The notes beneath the pieces are model-generated. The model did not search any database, was not told where the DNA came from, and was given only the letters and a program-made list of their open reading frames with translations. Positions 44,369 to 51,326 of a stretch of DNA of 64,000 nucleotides are shown one piece after another (position 1 is the stretch's first letter; every line of letters begins with the position of its first letter). The DNA is from SIG603 sp963621245. Lineage in GTDB: Bacteria; Bacillota; Clostridia; Oscillospirales; Acutalibacteraceae. The position numbers and the translations under genes are program-made. The stretch lies in the NCBI GenBank assembly GCA_963621245.1, contig CAVFCW010000002.1, positions 62,001-126,000 of the forward strand. Reading direction: 5' to 3'.

Positions 44369-44779
44369 TTAGTGGCAGCCGCCGCAAGAAGAGCAGTTAC
44401 CGCCGCAGTTTGCGGCAGCGTTATAATCAGCTGTCTCGGGATCTGCCCCCTCTGCGCACATACCGATGATGCCCGTTACTCTCTGAACAAAGTTATCAAG
44501 CTCGGTCTTAGCCTCGTTGTAAGCGGTCATATTGGGGTTGCCCATAATTCCCGCATAAATCTCACGAAGCTCCTCGTTCATCTTAGCGATTTTCTCCTCG
44601 TCACGATCCTCTTTCTGAGCCTCGTTGTTGATGGAAAGTCTCTTTAAGTTGAAGTTTCCGATAGCGTCCTGAAGTGACTTGTCGTTATCGGCAAGGCTTG
44701 TAACCTCCTGAAGTTTGATGTATCTCTCGTCTTCCTGAATTGCTTTGCCCAAAGCTCTTGCTGCTTCGATAATATCCAT
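44369..44779 (-). CDS. ricF: YlbF/RicF-family protein with C-terminal cysteine cluster
   Basis: 136 residues. The YlbF domain (about 1-105) is helical: MDIIEAARALGKAIQEDE and the central LREIYAGIMGNPNMTAYNEA. The tail has cysteines at 108, 125, 129, 132 and 135 (NCGGNCSSCGGCH). In B. subtilis YlbF, YmcA and YaaT form the Ric complex, which binds iron-sulphur clusters and tunes RNase Y; this tail suits such a cluster (inference). The gene is 24 bases after miaB and 20 before mutS. No YmcA or YaaT gene is in the window. Confidence 0.85.
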   Translation of the reverse strand: MDIIEAARALGKAIQEDERYIKLQEVTSLADNDKSLQDAIGNFNLKRLSINNEAQKEDRDEEKIAKMNEELREIYAGIMGNPNMTAYNEAKTELDNFVQRVTGIIGMCAEGADPETADYNAAANCGGNCSSCGGCH

Positions 44780-44803
44780 AGTAATTTCTCCTGTTATCTT
44801 AGT

Positions 44804-46222
44804 TTATTTATCCTCGGAGATTAACTCTCCTCTTAAAATCCAATTTCTTGCCTCTGTCACCTTGACGGTAGCAAATTCTCCTATGAGACTATCGTCCCCG
44901 GGGAATTCCACAATTATGCTCGAACCCGTTCTGCCCGACAAAAGTCCCGTCTTGAGGTTTTTCTCCTCAACCAAAACCCTCTCGACAGAGCCGACCATTG
45001 AAGCGCATCTTGCGGCGGCTATTTTCTCCTGAGTTTTGAGAAGCTCCGAGAACCATCTCGACTTCTCTTCGGCGGGGATGGGATCTTCCATTTTTTCCGC
45101 TCTCGTTCCCTTTCTCGGTGAGAAAATGAACGTAAAGAGAGAAGTGAACTTTACTTCTTCGATAAGGCTTAAGGTATCCTTAAACTCCTCGTAGGTTTCT
45201 CCCGGGAAACCGACAATAATATCCGATGTCAGCGACAAATCGGGCATAAGGCTCTTTGCGTAATTGATAAGCTCAAGATATTTCTCCCTGTCGTAGTGGC
45301 GGTTCATCGCCTTCAAAACTCTGTCGTTACCGCTCTGGCAAGGAAGGTGAACATAGTGAGGAATGTGGCGGCTGTTCGATATAACCTCAAAAAGCTCGTG
45401 CGATGCGTCCTTGGGGTGCGACGTCATAAATCTTATGCGATAGTCGCCGTCAATGGCGTCAAGGCGTCTCAAAAGTTCGGAGAAGTTAATATCCTCCTCA
45501 AGACCTTTTCCGTAAGAATTGACGTTCTGACCGAGAAGAGTAATCTCCTTGTAGCCCTCGTCCACAAGCTGTTTGAACTCACGGATTATATCCTCGCTGC
45601 GGCGGCTTTTCTCTCTGCCGCGAACATACGGGACAACGCAGTAGGTGCAGAAGTTATCGCAGCCGTACATAATCGTTACCCAAGCTCTGCTCTTTCCGTC
45701 TCTCTTTGTCGGAATATCCTCGATAATCTCTTTTGACTCGTGACCTCTTACAAAAACTCGCTTTGACTCAGACACGCAAGTGTACATCATCTCGGGAAGC
45801 TTGTGAATTACATGAGTTCCGAAAACGATATTGACAAACGGGAAACTCTTCTTGATTCTCTCCGCTACGTGCTCCTGCTCCATCATGCAGCCGCAAACAG
45901 CAATAAGAACGGACGGATGCTTTCTCTTGATATTTTTGAGTGCTCCGACATTTCCGAAAACTCTGTCCTCGGCGTGCTCTCTTACGGCGCAAGTGTTAAA
46001 GATGATGAAATCAGCCTCTTCCTCGTGCTCGGTAAACTCAAAGCCCATCTCGGCGAGCATACCCTTTATTTTCTCTCCGTCCGCAACATTCTGCTGACAG
46101 CCGTAGGTTCTGACAAATGCCTTCGGAACGCCCGTAAGGGAGCGAACCTTCATAATTTCTGCCATATCGGCGGTATAGAGGCGCTGCTTTTGAAGCTCTG
46201 CCTGAATATCTGTATGTTCCAA
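44804..46222 (-). CDS. miaB: tRNA-2-methylthio-N6-dimethylallyladenosine synthase
   Basis: 472 residues from a TTG start (MEHTDIQAELQKQ): GAGGAG lies seven bases before it, and the frame further upstream runs into the promoter. Radical-SAM methylthiotransferase: N-terminal UPF0004 with VRTYGCQQNVADGE and INTCAVREHAED and CGCMMEQE, the radical-SAM CxxxCxxC in GCDNFCTYCVVPYVRG, and the C-terminal TRAM domain (about 405-472). It adds a methylthio group to the base made by MiaA. First gene of the ten-gene operon. Confidence 0.96.
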   Translation of the reverse strand: MEHTDIQAELQKQRLYTADMAEIMKVRSLTGVPKAFVRTYGCQQNVADGEKIKGMLAEMGFEFTEHEEEADFIIFNTCAVREHAEDRVFGNVGALKNIKRKHPSVLIAVCGCMMEQEHVAERIKKSFPFVNIVFGTHVIHKLPEMMYTCVSESKRVFVRGHESKEIIEDIPTKRDGKSRAWVTIMYGCDNFCTYCVVPYVRGREKSRRSEDIIREFKQLVDEGYKEITLLGQNVNSYGKGLEEDINFSELLRRLDAIDGDYRIRFMTSHPKDASHELFEVISNSRHIPHYVHLPCQSGNDRVLKAMNRHYDREKYLELINYAKSLMPDLSLTSDIIVGFPGETYEEFKDTLSLIEEVKFTSLFTFIFSPRKGTRAEKMEDPIPAEEKSRWFSELLKTQEKIAAARCASMVGSVERVLVEEKNLKTGLLSGRTGSSIIVEFPGDDSLIGEFATVKVTEARNWILRGELISEDK

Positions 46223-46271
46223 ATATGTTCTCCTCTTAAATCTAATTGTTGTATTTTTTCTTCGAAACGAT

Positions 46272-46300
46272 ATTGTAGCATATAATCGCTTTATTATCAA
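46272..46300 (-). promoter_or_regulatory. Promoter of the miaB-to-divIVA operon
   Basis: Minus strand TTGATA, 17 bases, TACAAT, about 40 bases before the miaB ribosome site and directly after the CBS gene. Confidence 0.75.
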
Positions 46301-46316
46301 GAAATCGGCTTAATCT

Positions 46317-47018
46317 TTACTTTTCTTCGCCCATTACGTCCCACGGGGTTATCATTCCGAGAAGCGGTTCGTTCTCGTTTCCGTTTCTCGTCACGAAAAT
46401 CACCGAAACACGGTTGTTTTTTCCTCGGACAACCTCGAATATATCTCTTGCGTCGTAGAGCGAAAGATTTTTGTCGGCAAAGGCATAATTGTCGGCATGT
46501 GCGTTTATGGGCAAAAGCGATCTCAATTCCCTAAGCGTTGTGTTTCTCGTTATGGGTCTCGAGTAATTTTCCGTCAGATAAGAAAACATTGTCGCACGAC
46601 TGAAAACGCCTATGAACAATCCATTTTCCATAATAGGAACGTGAGAATAGCCGTTTTTCTCCATAATGGTCATAACCTTAATGACCGACTGATTAAGTCC
46701 CGCCTTGAAAATCCCGTCGCCTTTTGTCGCAAAATCGATGGCAAGCGGCGGTCGCTTGACGTATTCGATTACTTCTCGCAAAGCATCGCAAACGGGCTCG
46801 CTCGGCTCCACAACAGCCACGCCGCCCAAATTAGCCGTGTGCGTGAGAAGATTTCTTATCTCACGGCAAACGTTGATTTTATCCCTGACGGGAATACTCT
46901 CGTTGTCGTTGAGGTACTCGTAAATAACGCTTGAATATCTGCGCTTTTTCCCCGCATATTTACTTTCGAGCAAATCCTCAAATTCTCTGTAGAGCTCCAA
47001 AAAGTCTTCGGAACGCAC
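46317..47018 (-). CDS. CBS-domain protein
   Basis: 233 residues. An N-terminal helical region (about 1-85, KINVCREIRNLLTHT) resembles a DUF4145-like or RES-like helical fold I cannot name. Two CBS repeats follow: GLNQSVIKVMTIMEKNGYSHVPIMENG and the second ending ISVIFVTR-like VSVIFVTRNGNENEPLLGMITPWDVM. CBS pairs bind adenosine nucleotides. The single gene lies between tRNA-Trp and the miaB promoter. Partner and role unknown. Confidence 0.82.
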   Translation of the reverse strand: MRSEDFLELYREFEDLLESKYAGKKRRYSSVIYEYLNDNESIPVRDKINVCREIRNLLTHTANLGGVAVVEPSEPVCDALREVIEYVKRPPLAIDFATKGDGIFKAGLNQSVIKVMTIMEKNGYSHVPIMENGLFIGVFSRATMFSYLTENYSRPITRNTTLRELRSLLPINAHADNYAFADKNLSLYDARDIFEVVRGKNNRVSVIFVTRNGNENEPLLGMITPWDVMGEEK

Positions 47019-47050
47019 TAAAAACCACTCCTCATTTCCGTCTCGGATAT

Positions 47051-47086
47051 AGAAAAAAAGAAAGCCTCAGGGTTTGAAGCTTTCTT
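47051..47086 (-). terminator. Terminator of tRNA-Trp
   Basis: AAGAAAGC/GCTTTCTT arms, followed by TTTTTTTC on the minus strand. Confidence 0.8.
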
Positions 47087-47089
47087 CTT

Positions 47090-47165
47090 TGGCAGGGGCA
47101 GTAAGAATCGAACTCACGGCACGCGGTTTTGGAGACCGCTGCTCTACCAGCTGAGCTATACCCCT
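47090..47165 (-). tRNA. tRNA-Trp (anticodon CCA)
   Basis: Acceptor AGGGGTA/TGCCCCT, discriminator G, encoded CCA. D-arm AGCTCAGCTGGTAGAGC; anticodon stem GCGGT/ACCGC closes CTCCAAA, giving CCA; T-arm GTGAG-TTCGATT-CTTAC. 76 bases. Reads UGG. Confidence 0.97.
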
Positions 47166-47190
47166 ATATGTGTTTTTCAACGACTTCGTT

Positions 47191-47219
47191 ATTATATACT
47201 ATTTTTTACCTATTGTCAA
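47191..47219 (-). promoter_or_regulatory. Promoter of tRNA-Trp
   Basis: Minus strand TTGACA, 17 bases, TATAAT: both boxes perfect. Confidence 0.88.
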
Positions 47220-47283
47220 TAATAAATTTAAAGATTGGCAAAAATAATCTTTTTGTACGAATATTTGAAAATTAAGGCTTAAT

Positions 47284-47484
47284 TTAGTCTTGATTTTCGC
47301 TGTTTTCGTTTTTTGCATCAAGATAATCGTAAATCTCTTGGGAGAGTTTATCGTTTGACATAAGCGTGTTAAAAAGGCTCATATCCTCATTGGCAAGATA
47401 ATCCCCAAGGTCGCAAAAATCCTTAATTGCGATTTGCGGATCGTCGATTATTTGGGTTAATTTCTGTTTTGCCTTGCTTGCCAT
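47284..47484 (-). CDS. Small hypothetical protein
   Basis: 66 residues from MASKAKQKLTQIIDDPQ; GGAGAG precedes the ATG. Mostly helical and acidic at the C-terminus (YLDAKNENSENQD), no membrane segment or cysteine. I do not recognise the family. Single gene upstream of tRNA-Trp on the same strand. The good ribosome site and sensible composition support it being real. Confidence 0.6.
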   Translation of the reverse strand: MASKAKQKLTQIIDDPQIAIKDFCDLGDYLANEDMSLFNTLMSNDKLSQEIYDYLDAKNENSENQD

Positions 47485-47563
47485 AATTATTCTCTCCGTT
47501 ATCGTTATATTCAATCAGAGTATATAATAATTCGTCGCTTTTATCAAGTGACAAAGCTTTTAT

Positions 47564-47592
47564 TTTACATTTTTCAAATTCCGTGATAAAAT
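47564..47592 (+). promoter_or_regulatory. Promoter of the HAD phosphatase gene
   Basis: TTTACA, 17 bases, TAAAAT, about 30 bases before the chosen start. Confidence 0.6.
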
Positions 47593-47624
47593 TAAGCCGA
47601 TTTTTAAGTTTAGAGGTTTTGCCA

Positions 47625-48455
47625 ATGAGTATTAAGATTTTTGCATTTGACCTTGACGGCACCGCAATACTTGCCAACAAAAATATGCCCGACGAAAACA
47701 GAAACGCCGTTATAAAAGCGATCGAAAGCGGAGTTATCTGCGTTCCCTGTACGGGTAGGCTACTCTCGTTTCTTCCCGAGAGAGTGAACTCCATTCCCGG
47801 GCTTGAATATGTAATCACGTGTAACGGTGCAAGAGTGGAAAACATTCTCAAAAAAGGAACAATCTACGAGGCTGTAATCCGTACAGAAACCATACTCAAA
47901 ATTTTTGACGTCATAAACGAGTATGACGTATATTCAGAAATCTACTGCAACGGTCAGGCGTACACCGTAAAGGGATATCCTGAGCTTGCAACAACGAGAT
48001 TCAAATTTCCCGTGGGCAAAATTCATTTCACGACAAAAAATTATGTTTTCTGCGACAATCTCCCAAAATTCTTTGCAGAAAACAATATGTGTGCCGATAA
48101 AATAAACCTCCCATATCTTCCAAGTGAAATAAGAAGCGAGCTCAAAAACAAACTTCTCAAAATCGACGGACTCAAATTAACCTCATCCGTTGACGATAAC
48201 ATTGAAATCAACGACGAAAAAGCAACCAAGGGAGCGGCACTCAAAGCACTCTGCGAAAAGCTCTCGGTTTCACTTGACGACTGTATGGCAATCGGCGACA
48301 ACGGCAACGATGTCGAAATGCTCAAAGTTGCGGGCGTTTCAGTCGCAATGGGAAACGCTTCAAGCGAGGCTCTTGCCGCCGCAAAATTCGCCACGGGCAA
48401 TTGCAACGATTTTGGCTTTCGTGACGCAATAGATAAATTTATTTTAAACAATTGA
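47625..48455 (+). CDS. Cof-type HAD-superfamily phosphatase
   Basis: 276 residues from MSIKIFAFDLDGTAILANK; AGAGG precedes the ATG. HAD motifs: I FDLDGT (nucleophile Asp and acid Asp), II VPCTGRLL, III Lys in DEKATKGAAL, IV AIGDNGNDVEMLKVAG. The cap (about 85-185) is of the Cof type. Family members dephosphorylate sugar phosphates, FMN or PLP; the substrate cannot be assigned. Single gene. Confidence 0.9.
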   Translation: MSIKIFAFDLDGTAILANKNMPDENRNAVIKAIESGVICVPCTGRLLSFLPERVNSIPGLEYVITCNGARVENILKKGTIYEAVIRTETILKIFDVINEYDVYSEIYCNGQAYTVKGYPELATTRFKFPVGKIHFTTKNYVFCDNLPKFFAENNMCADKINLPYLPSEIRSELKNKLLKIDGLKLTSSVDDNIEINDEKATKGAALKALCEKLSVSLDDCMAIGDNGNDVEMLKVAGVSVAMGNASSEALAAAKFATGNCNDFGFRDAIDKFILNN

Positions 48456-48467
48456 CTATAAATGCAA

Positions 48468-48498
48468 AATGACCGCTTCCTTGACGGAAACGGTCATT
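48468..48498. terminator. Bidirectional terminator between HAD gene and nfnB
   Basis: AATGACCG/CGGTCATT arms with an inner TTCC/GGAA helix; T-rich on both sides, serving two convergent genes. Confidence 0.8.
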
Positions 48499-48509
48499 CT
48501 TATTTTATA

Positions 48510-49925
48510 TTACTTCTTGCTTGTGATGTACTCATCAATTGCCTTAGCGGCAGTTTTACCTGCACCCATGGCAAGAATAACGGTAGCGGCACCAGTAACG
48601 GCGTCACCGCCGGCATAAACTCCCTCAATAGAGGTAAGTCCGTTGTCGTCAGCGATAATCTCGCCCCACTTCTTTGTGTCAAGCCCCGGTGTGGTAGCCT
48701 TGAGGAGCGGGTTCGGAGAAGTACCGAGGGACATAATCACGCAGTCCATCGGAATTGTGAACTCAGAGCCTTCCTTAACGATAGGTCTGCGTCTGCCTGA
48801 AGCATCGGGCTCGCCGAGCTCCATCTCAACGCACTTGATAGCCTTAACCCAGCCGTAGTCTGCGTCTCTCGGATCCGTTACGTCTGTAGGAATGATCTCA
48901 ACAGGGTTTGTGAGGGTCTTGAAGATAATTCCCTCTTCCTCTGCGTGCTCGACTTCCTCTTTACGTGCGGGAAGCTCTTCCATTCCTCTTCTGTAAACGA
49001 TGTAAACGTTCTCAGCACCAAGACGCTTTGCTGTTCTTGCGGCGTCCATAGCAACGTTTCCGCCTCCGACAACAGCAACATTCTTAGCGTGCTGAATCGG
49101 AGTTGTGGAATCGCTTCTGTAAGCCTTCATAAGGTTGGATCTTGTAAGGAATTCGTTAGCGGAATATACGCCCTTGAGGTTCTCGCCCGGGATATTCATA
49201 AATCTCGGAAGGCCAGCGCCTGTTCCGAGGAAGATTGCCTCGTAACCATACTCATCACGGAGCTCCTCGATTGTGAGCACACGGCCGATAACCATGTTTG
49301 TCTCAACCTTTACGCCGAGAGCCTTGAGGTTATCAACTTCCTTCTGAACGATCGACTTCGGAAGTCTGAACTCGGGGATACCGTAAACAAGAACGCCGCC
49401 GGCAAGGTGAAGTGCCTCGTAAATTGTGACGTCATAACCAAGCTTTGCAAGGTCGCCCGCACAAGTAAGACCTGCAGGGCCCGAACCTACAACTGCAACC
49501 TTGTGTCCGTTCTTCGGCGGCTGAATTGTAGCTACGGTTGCGTGAGAATTGTGGTAGTCGGCAACAAATCTCTCAAGTCTGCCGATACCAACAGGCTCGC
49601 CCTTAATTCCTCTTACGCACTTGCCCTCGCACTGAGATTCCTGTGGGCAAACACGTCCGCAAACTGCGGGAAGAGAAGAAGATTGATGAATAATCTGATA
49701 AGCGCCCTCAAAATCGCCCTCTGCGCACTTTGCGATAAAGTCGGGGATTGCGATATTAACGGGGCAACCGCTTACGCAAGGCTTATGCTTGCAGTGAAGG
49801 CAACGCTGTGCCTCATCGAGAGCCATCTCCTCGGTGTAACCGAGAGTGACCTCTTCAAAGTTTTTATTTCTGACATTAGGATCCTGTGATGGCATAGGAT
49901 TCTTTGTGAGTCTCATATTTGGCAT
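48510..49925 (-). CDS. nfnB: NfnB-like subunit (GltD/NADPH-dependent glutamate synthase small-subunit fold)
   Basis: 471 residues. N-terminal four-Fe-4S-type region: CLHCKHKPCVSGCPVNIAIPDFI and VCGRVCPQESQCEGKCVRG. Two dinucleotide domains: VVGSGPAGLTCAGDLAKLGY (FAD) and VAVVGGGNVAMDAARTAKRLG (NADPH), with the C-terminal GVYAGGDAVTGAATVI. Partnered one base away with an NfnA-like subunit, which marks it as the large subunit of NADH-dependent reduced ferredoxin:NADP+ oxidoreductase rather than glutamate synthase beta, since no gltA large subunit is near. Makes NADPH by flavin-based electron bifurcation in anaerobes. Confidence 0.9.
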   Translation of the reverse strand: MPNMRLTKNPMPSQDPNVRNKNFEEVTLGYTEEMALDEAQRCLHCKHKPCVSGCPVNIAIPDFIAKCAEGDFEGAYQIIHQSSSLPAVCGRVCPQESQCEGKCVRGIKGEPVGIGRLERFVADYHNSHATVATIQPPKNGHKVAVVGSGPAGLTCAGDLAKLGYDVTIYEALHLAGGVLVYGIPEFRLPKSIVQKEVDNLKALGVKVETNMVIGRVLTIEELRDEYGYEAIFLGTGAGLPRFMNIPGENLKGVYSANEFLTRSNLMKAYRSDSTTPIQHAKNVAVVGGGNVAMDAARTAKRLGAENVYIVYRRGMEELPARKEEVEHAEEEGIIFKTLTNPVEIIPTDVTDPRDADYGWVKAIKCVEMELGEPDASGRRRPIVKEGSEFTIPMDCVIMSLGTSPNPLLKATTPGLDTKKWGEIIADDNGLTSIEGVYAGGDAVTGAATVILAMGAGKTAAKAIDEYITSKK

Positions 49926-49926
49926 T

Positions 49927-50769
49927 TTACTTTACCTCCTTCTTGAAGAGATTGCATGCTTCTTCGTATGCTTTTCTCTCAAACGGAGCATAGCTTCTCG
50001 CACGGCTCATGGCTTCATCAAAATCGACCTCAAAACCGTCAAAGTCAGGACCGTCAACACAAGCGAACTTTGTCTTTCCGCCGACTGTAAGTCTGCAGCC
50101 GCCGCACATTCCTGTTCCGTCAACCATAATCGGGTTCATGGAAACAACCGTCTTCTGATCGTACTCCTTGGTTGTAAGGCAAACGAATTTCATCATGATG
50201 AGCGGACCGATGGCAATAACCTCATCGAACTTCTCGCCGCCCTCCAAAATAACCTTGAGCGGAGCTGTAACATTGCCCTTTTCGCCGTATGAACCGTCGT
50301 CTGTCATGAGTTTGAAGTTATCGGAACAAGCCGCAAACTCGTTTTCGAGGATAACGAGATCCTTATTTCTGAATCCGATGATAGAGGTAACGTCTGCGCC
50401 CATCTCGTGCAATTCCTGTGCAATCGGAAGCGCAATGGCACAACCTACGCCGCCGCCGATAACGCAAACCTTCTTTAAGCCCTCAACGTGAGTGGGAACA
50501 CCCAAAGGACCTACAAAGTCCTGAATGTACTCTCCCTCTTCTTTGTGGTTGAGCTTCTCGGTGGTTGCACCGACTATCTGGAAAATAATTCTAACATATC
50601 CCTTTTCTCTGTCGTAGCCGGCTACGGTCAGAGGAATTCTCTCTCCGTCCTCATCGACTCTCAGGATGATGAACTGTCCTGGCTTTGCCTTTTTGGCAAT
50701 AAGCGGAGCTTCAATCTCCATGAGTGTGACTGTCGGATTTAAGGATTCTTTTTTGACAATCTTATACAT
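49927..50769 (-). CDS. nfnA: NfnA-like subunit (sulfide dehydrogenase/DHODH electron-transfer-subunit fold)
   Basis: 280 residues from MYKIVKKESLNPTVTLMEI; AAGGAAGGG precedes the ATG, and the longer frame is not needed. PyrK/HydG-type FAD/NAD ferredoxin-reductase fold with GQFIILRVDEDGERIPLT (FAD), KVCVIGGGVGCAIALPIA (NAD) and the C-terminal 2Fe-2S loop GTGMCGGCRLTVGGKTKFAC. Binds NADH and carries the 2Fe-2S cluster. Adjacent to nfnB by one base, first of the pair, with a good promoter. Confidence 0.9.
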   Translation of the reverse strand: MYKIVKKESLNPTVTLMEIEAPLIAKKAKPGQFIILRVDEDGERIPLTVAGYDREKGYVRIIFQIVGATTEKLNHKEEGEYIQDFVGPLGVPTHVEGLKKVCVIGGGVGCAIALPIAQELHEMGADVTSIIGFRNKDLVILENEFAACSDNFKLMTDDGSYGEKGNVTAPLKVILEGGEKFDEVIAIGPLIMMKFVCLTTKEYDQKTVVSMNPIMVDGTGMCGGCRLTVGGKTKFACVDGPDFDGFEVDFDEAMSRARSYAPFERKAYEEACNLFKKEVK

Positions 50770-50816
50770 ATCAATAATCCCTTCCTTTAAGTTTTCGGCA
50801 TACAAAACCATAGAGA

Positions 50817-50845
50817 AGTATAGCATAATACACTAAAAAATACAA
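50817..50845 (-). promoter_or_regulatory. Promoter of nfnAB
   Basis: Minus strand TTGTAT, 17 bases, TATACT, about 40 bases before nfnA. Confidence 0.65.
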
Positions 50846-50997
50846 GCGAAAAAGCACGCTTTAGTTCAAATTCGGTATGATTTTTGTCCTTTTTTCGGTA
50901 CTCTACCGCTATTTTATATCGGTAAAAACGCACAACTGAGCTATTACAAAGGTTAAAAATCGCTAACTGACGGCAAATCAAAAATAAACTGCGTCTC

Positions 50998-51026
50998 TTG
51001 ACATATAAAAAGCTTTGTGATAGAAT
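50998..51026 (+). promoter_or_regulatory. Promoter of the SCIFF precursor gene
   Basis: TTGACA, 17 bases, TAGAAT, about 30 bases before the scfA ATG; strong -35. Confidence 0.82.
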
Positions 51027-51064
51027 TTTCCTAAAATATTTTGACTCAGATAGGAGACTTAAAG

Positions 51065-51211
51065 ATGAGCAGAATTAAGACAATTCAGACAAGAGATCTT
51101 AACAAGAGTGTTCTCACAGGCGGATGCGGCGAGTGCCAGACTTCCTGCCAGTCAGCTTGCAAGACTTCCTGTGGCGTTGCTAATCAGAAGTGCGAGAACG
51201 CTAACAAGTAA
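51065..51211 (+). CDS. scfA: SCIFF ranthipeptide precursor (six cysteines in forty-five residues)
   Basis: 48 residues, too short for most ORF calls. It starts MSRIKTIQTRDLNKSVLTGG, then the core with cysteines at 21, 24, 28, 32, 36 and 43 (CGECQTSCQSACKTSC and later KC). This is the SCIFF pattern nearly universal in Clostridia. The maturase links each Cys to the gamma carbon of acceptor residues, often Thr/Ser, forming thioethers; a role in quorum sensing or population control has been reported for related ranthipeptides. TAGGAG precedes the ATG. Followed by a terminator and then the maturase. Confidence 0.95.
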   Translation: MSRIKTIQTRDLNKSVLTGGCGECQTSCQSACKTSCGVANQKCENANK

Positions 51212-51228
51212 TAATTCTCGAAATGAAG

Positions 51229-51255
51229 AAGCCGCCTTCAACGGGCGGCTTTTTT
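51229..51255 (+). terminator. Terminator/attenuator between scfA and scfB
   Basis: AAGCCGCC/GGCGGCTT stem followed by TTTTTAG. It probably makes many precursor messages per maturase message; scfB has no strong separate promoter that I could see. Confidence 0.85.
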
Positions 51256-51326
51256 AGTGTGTTTGTCACGATTTTAACATTGAAGATTTTGATATTGAAA
51301 ATTACGAGAAAGGGTAGGTTGGTTTA

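Noticed and set aside
48945..49889. A 314-codon plus-strand frame opposite nfnB
   Set aside because: Overlaps the cofactor-binding motifs of nfnB on the other strand; shadow.
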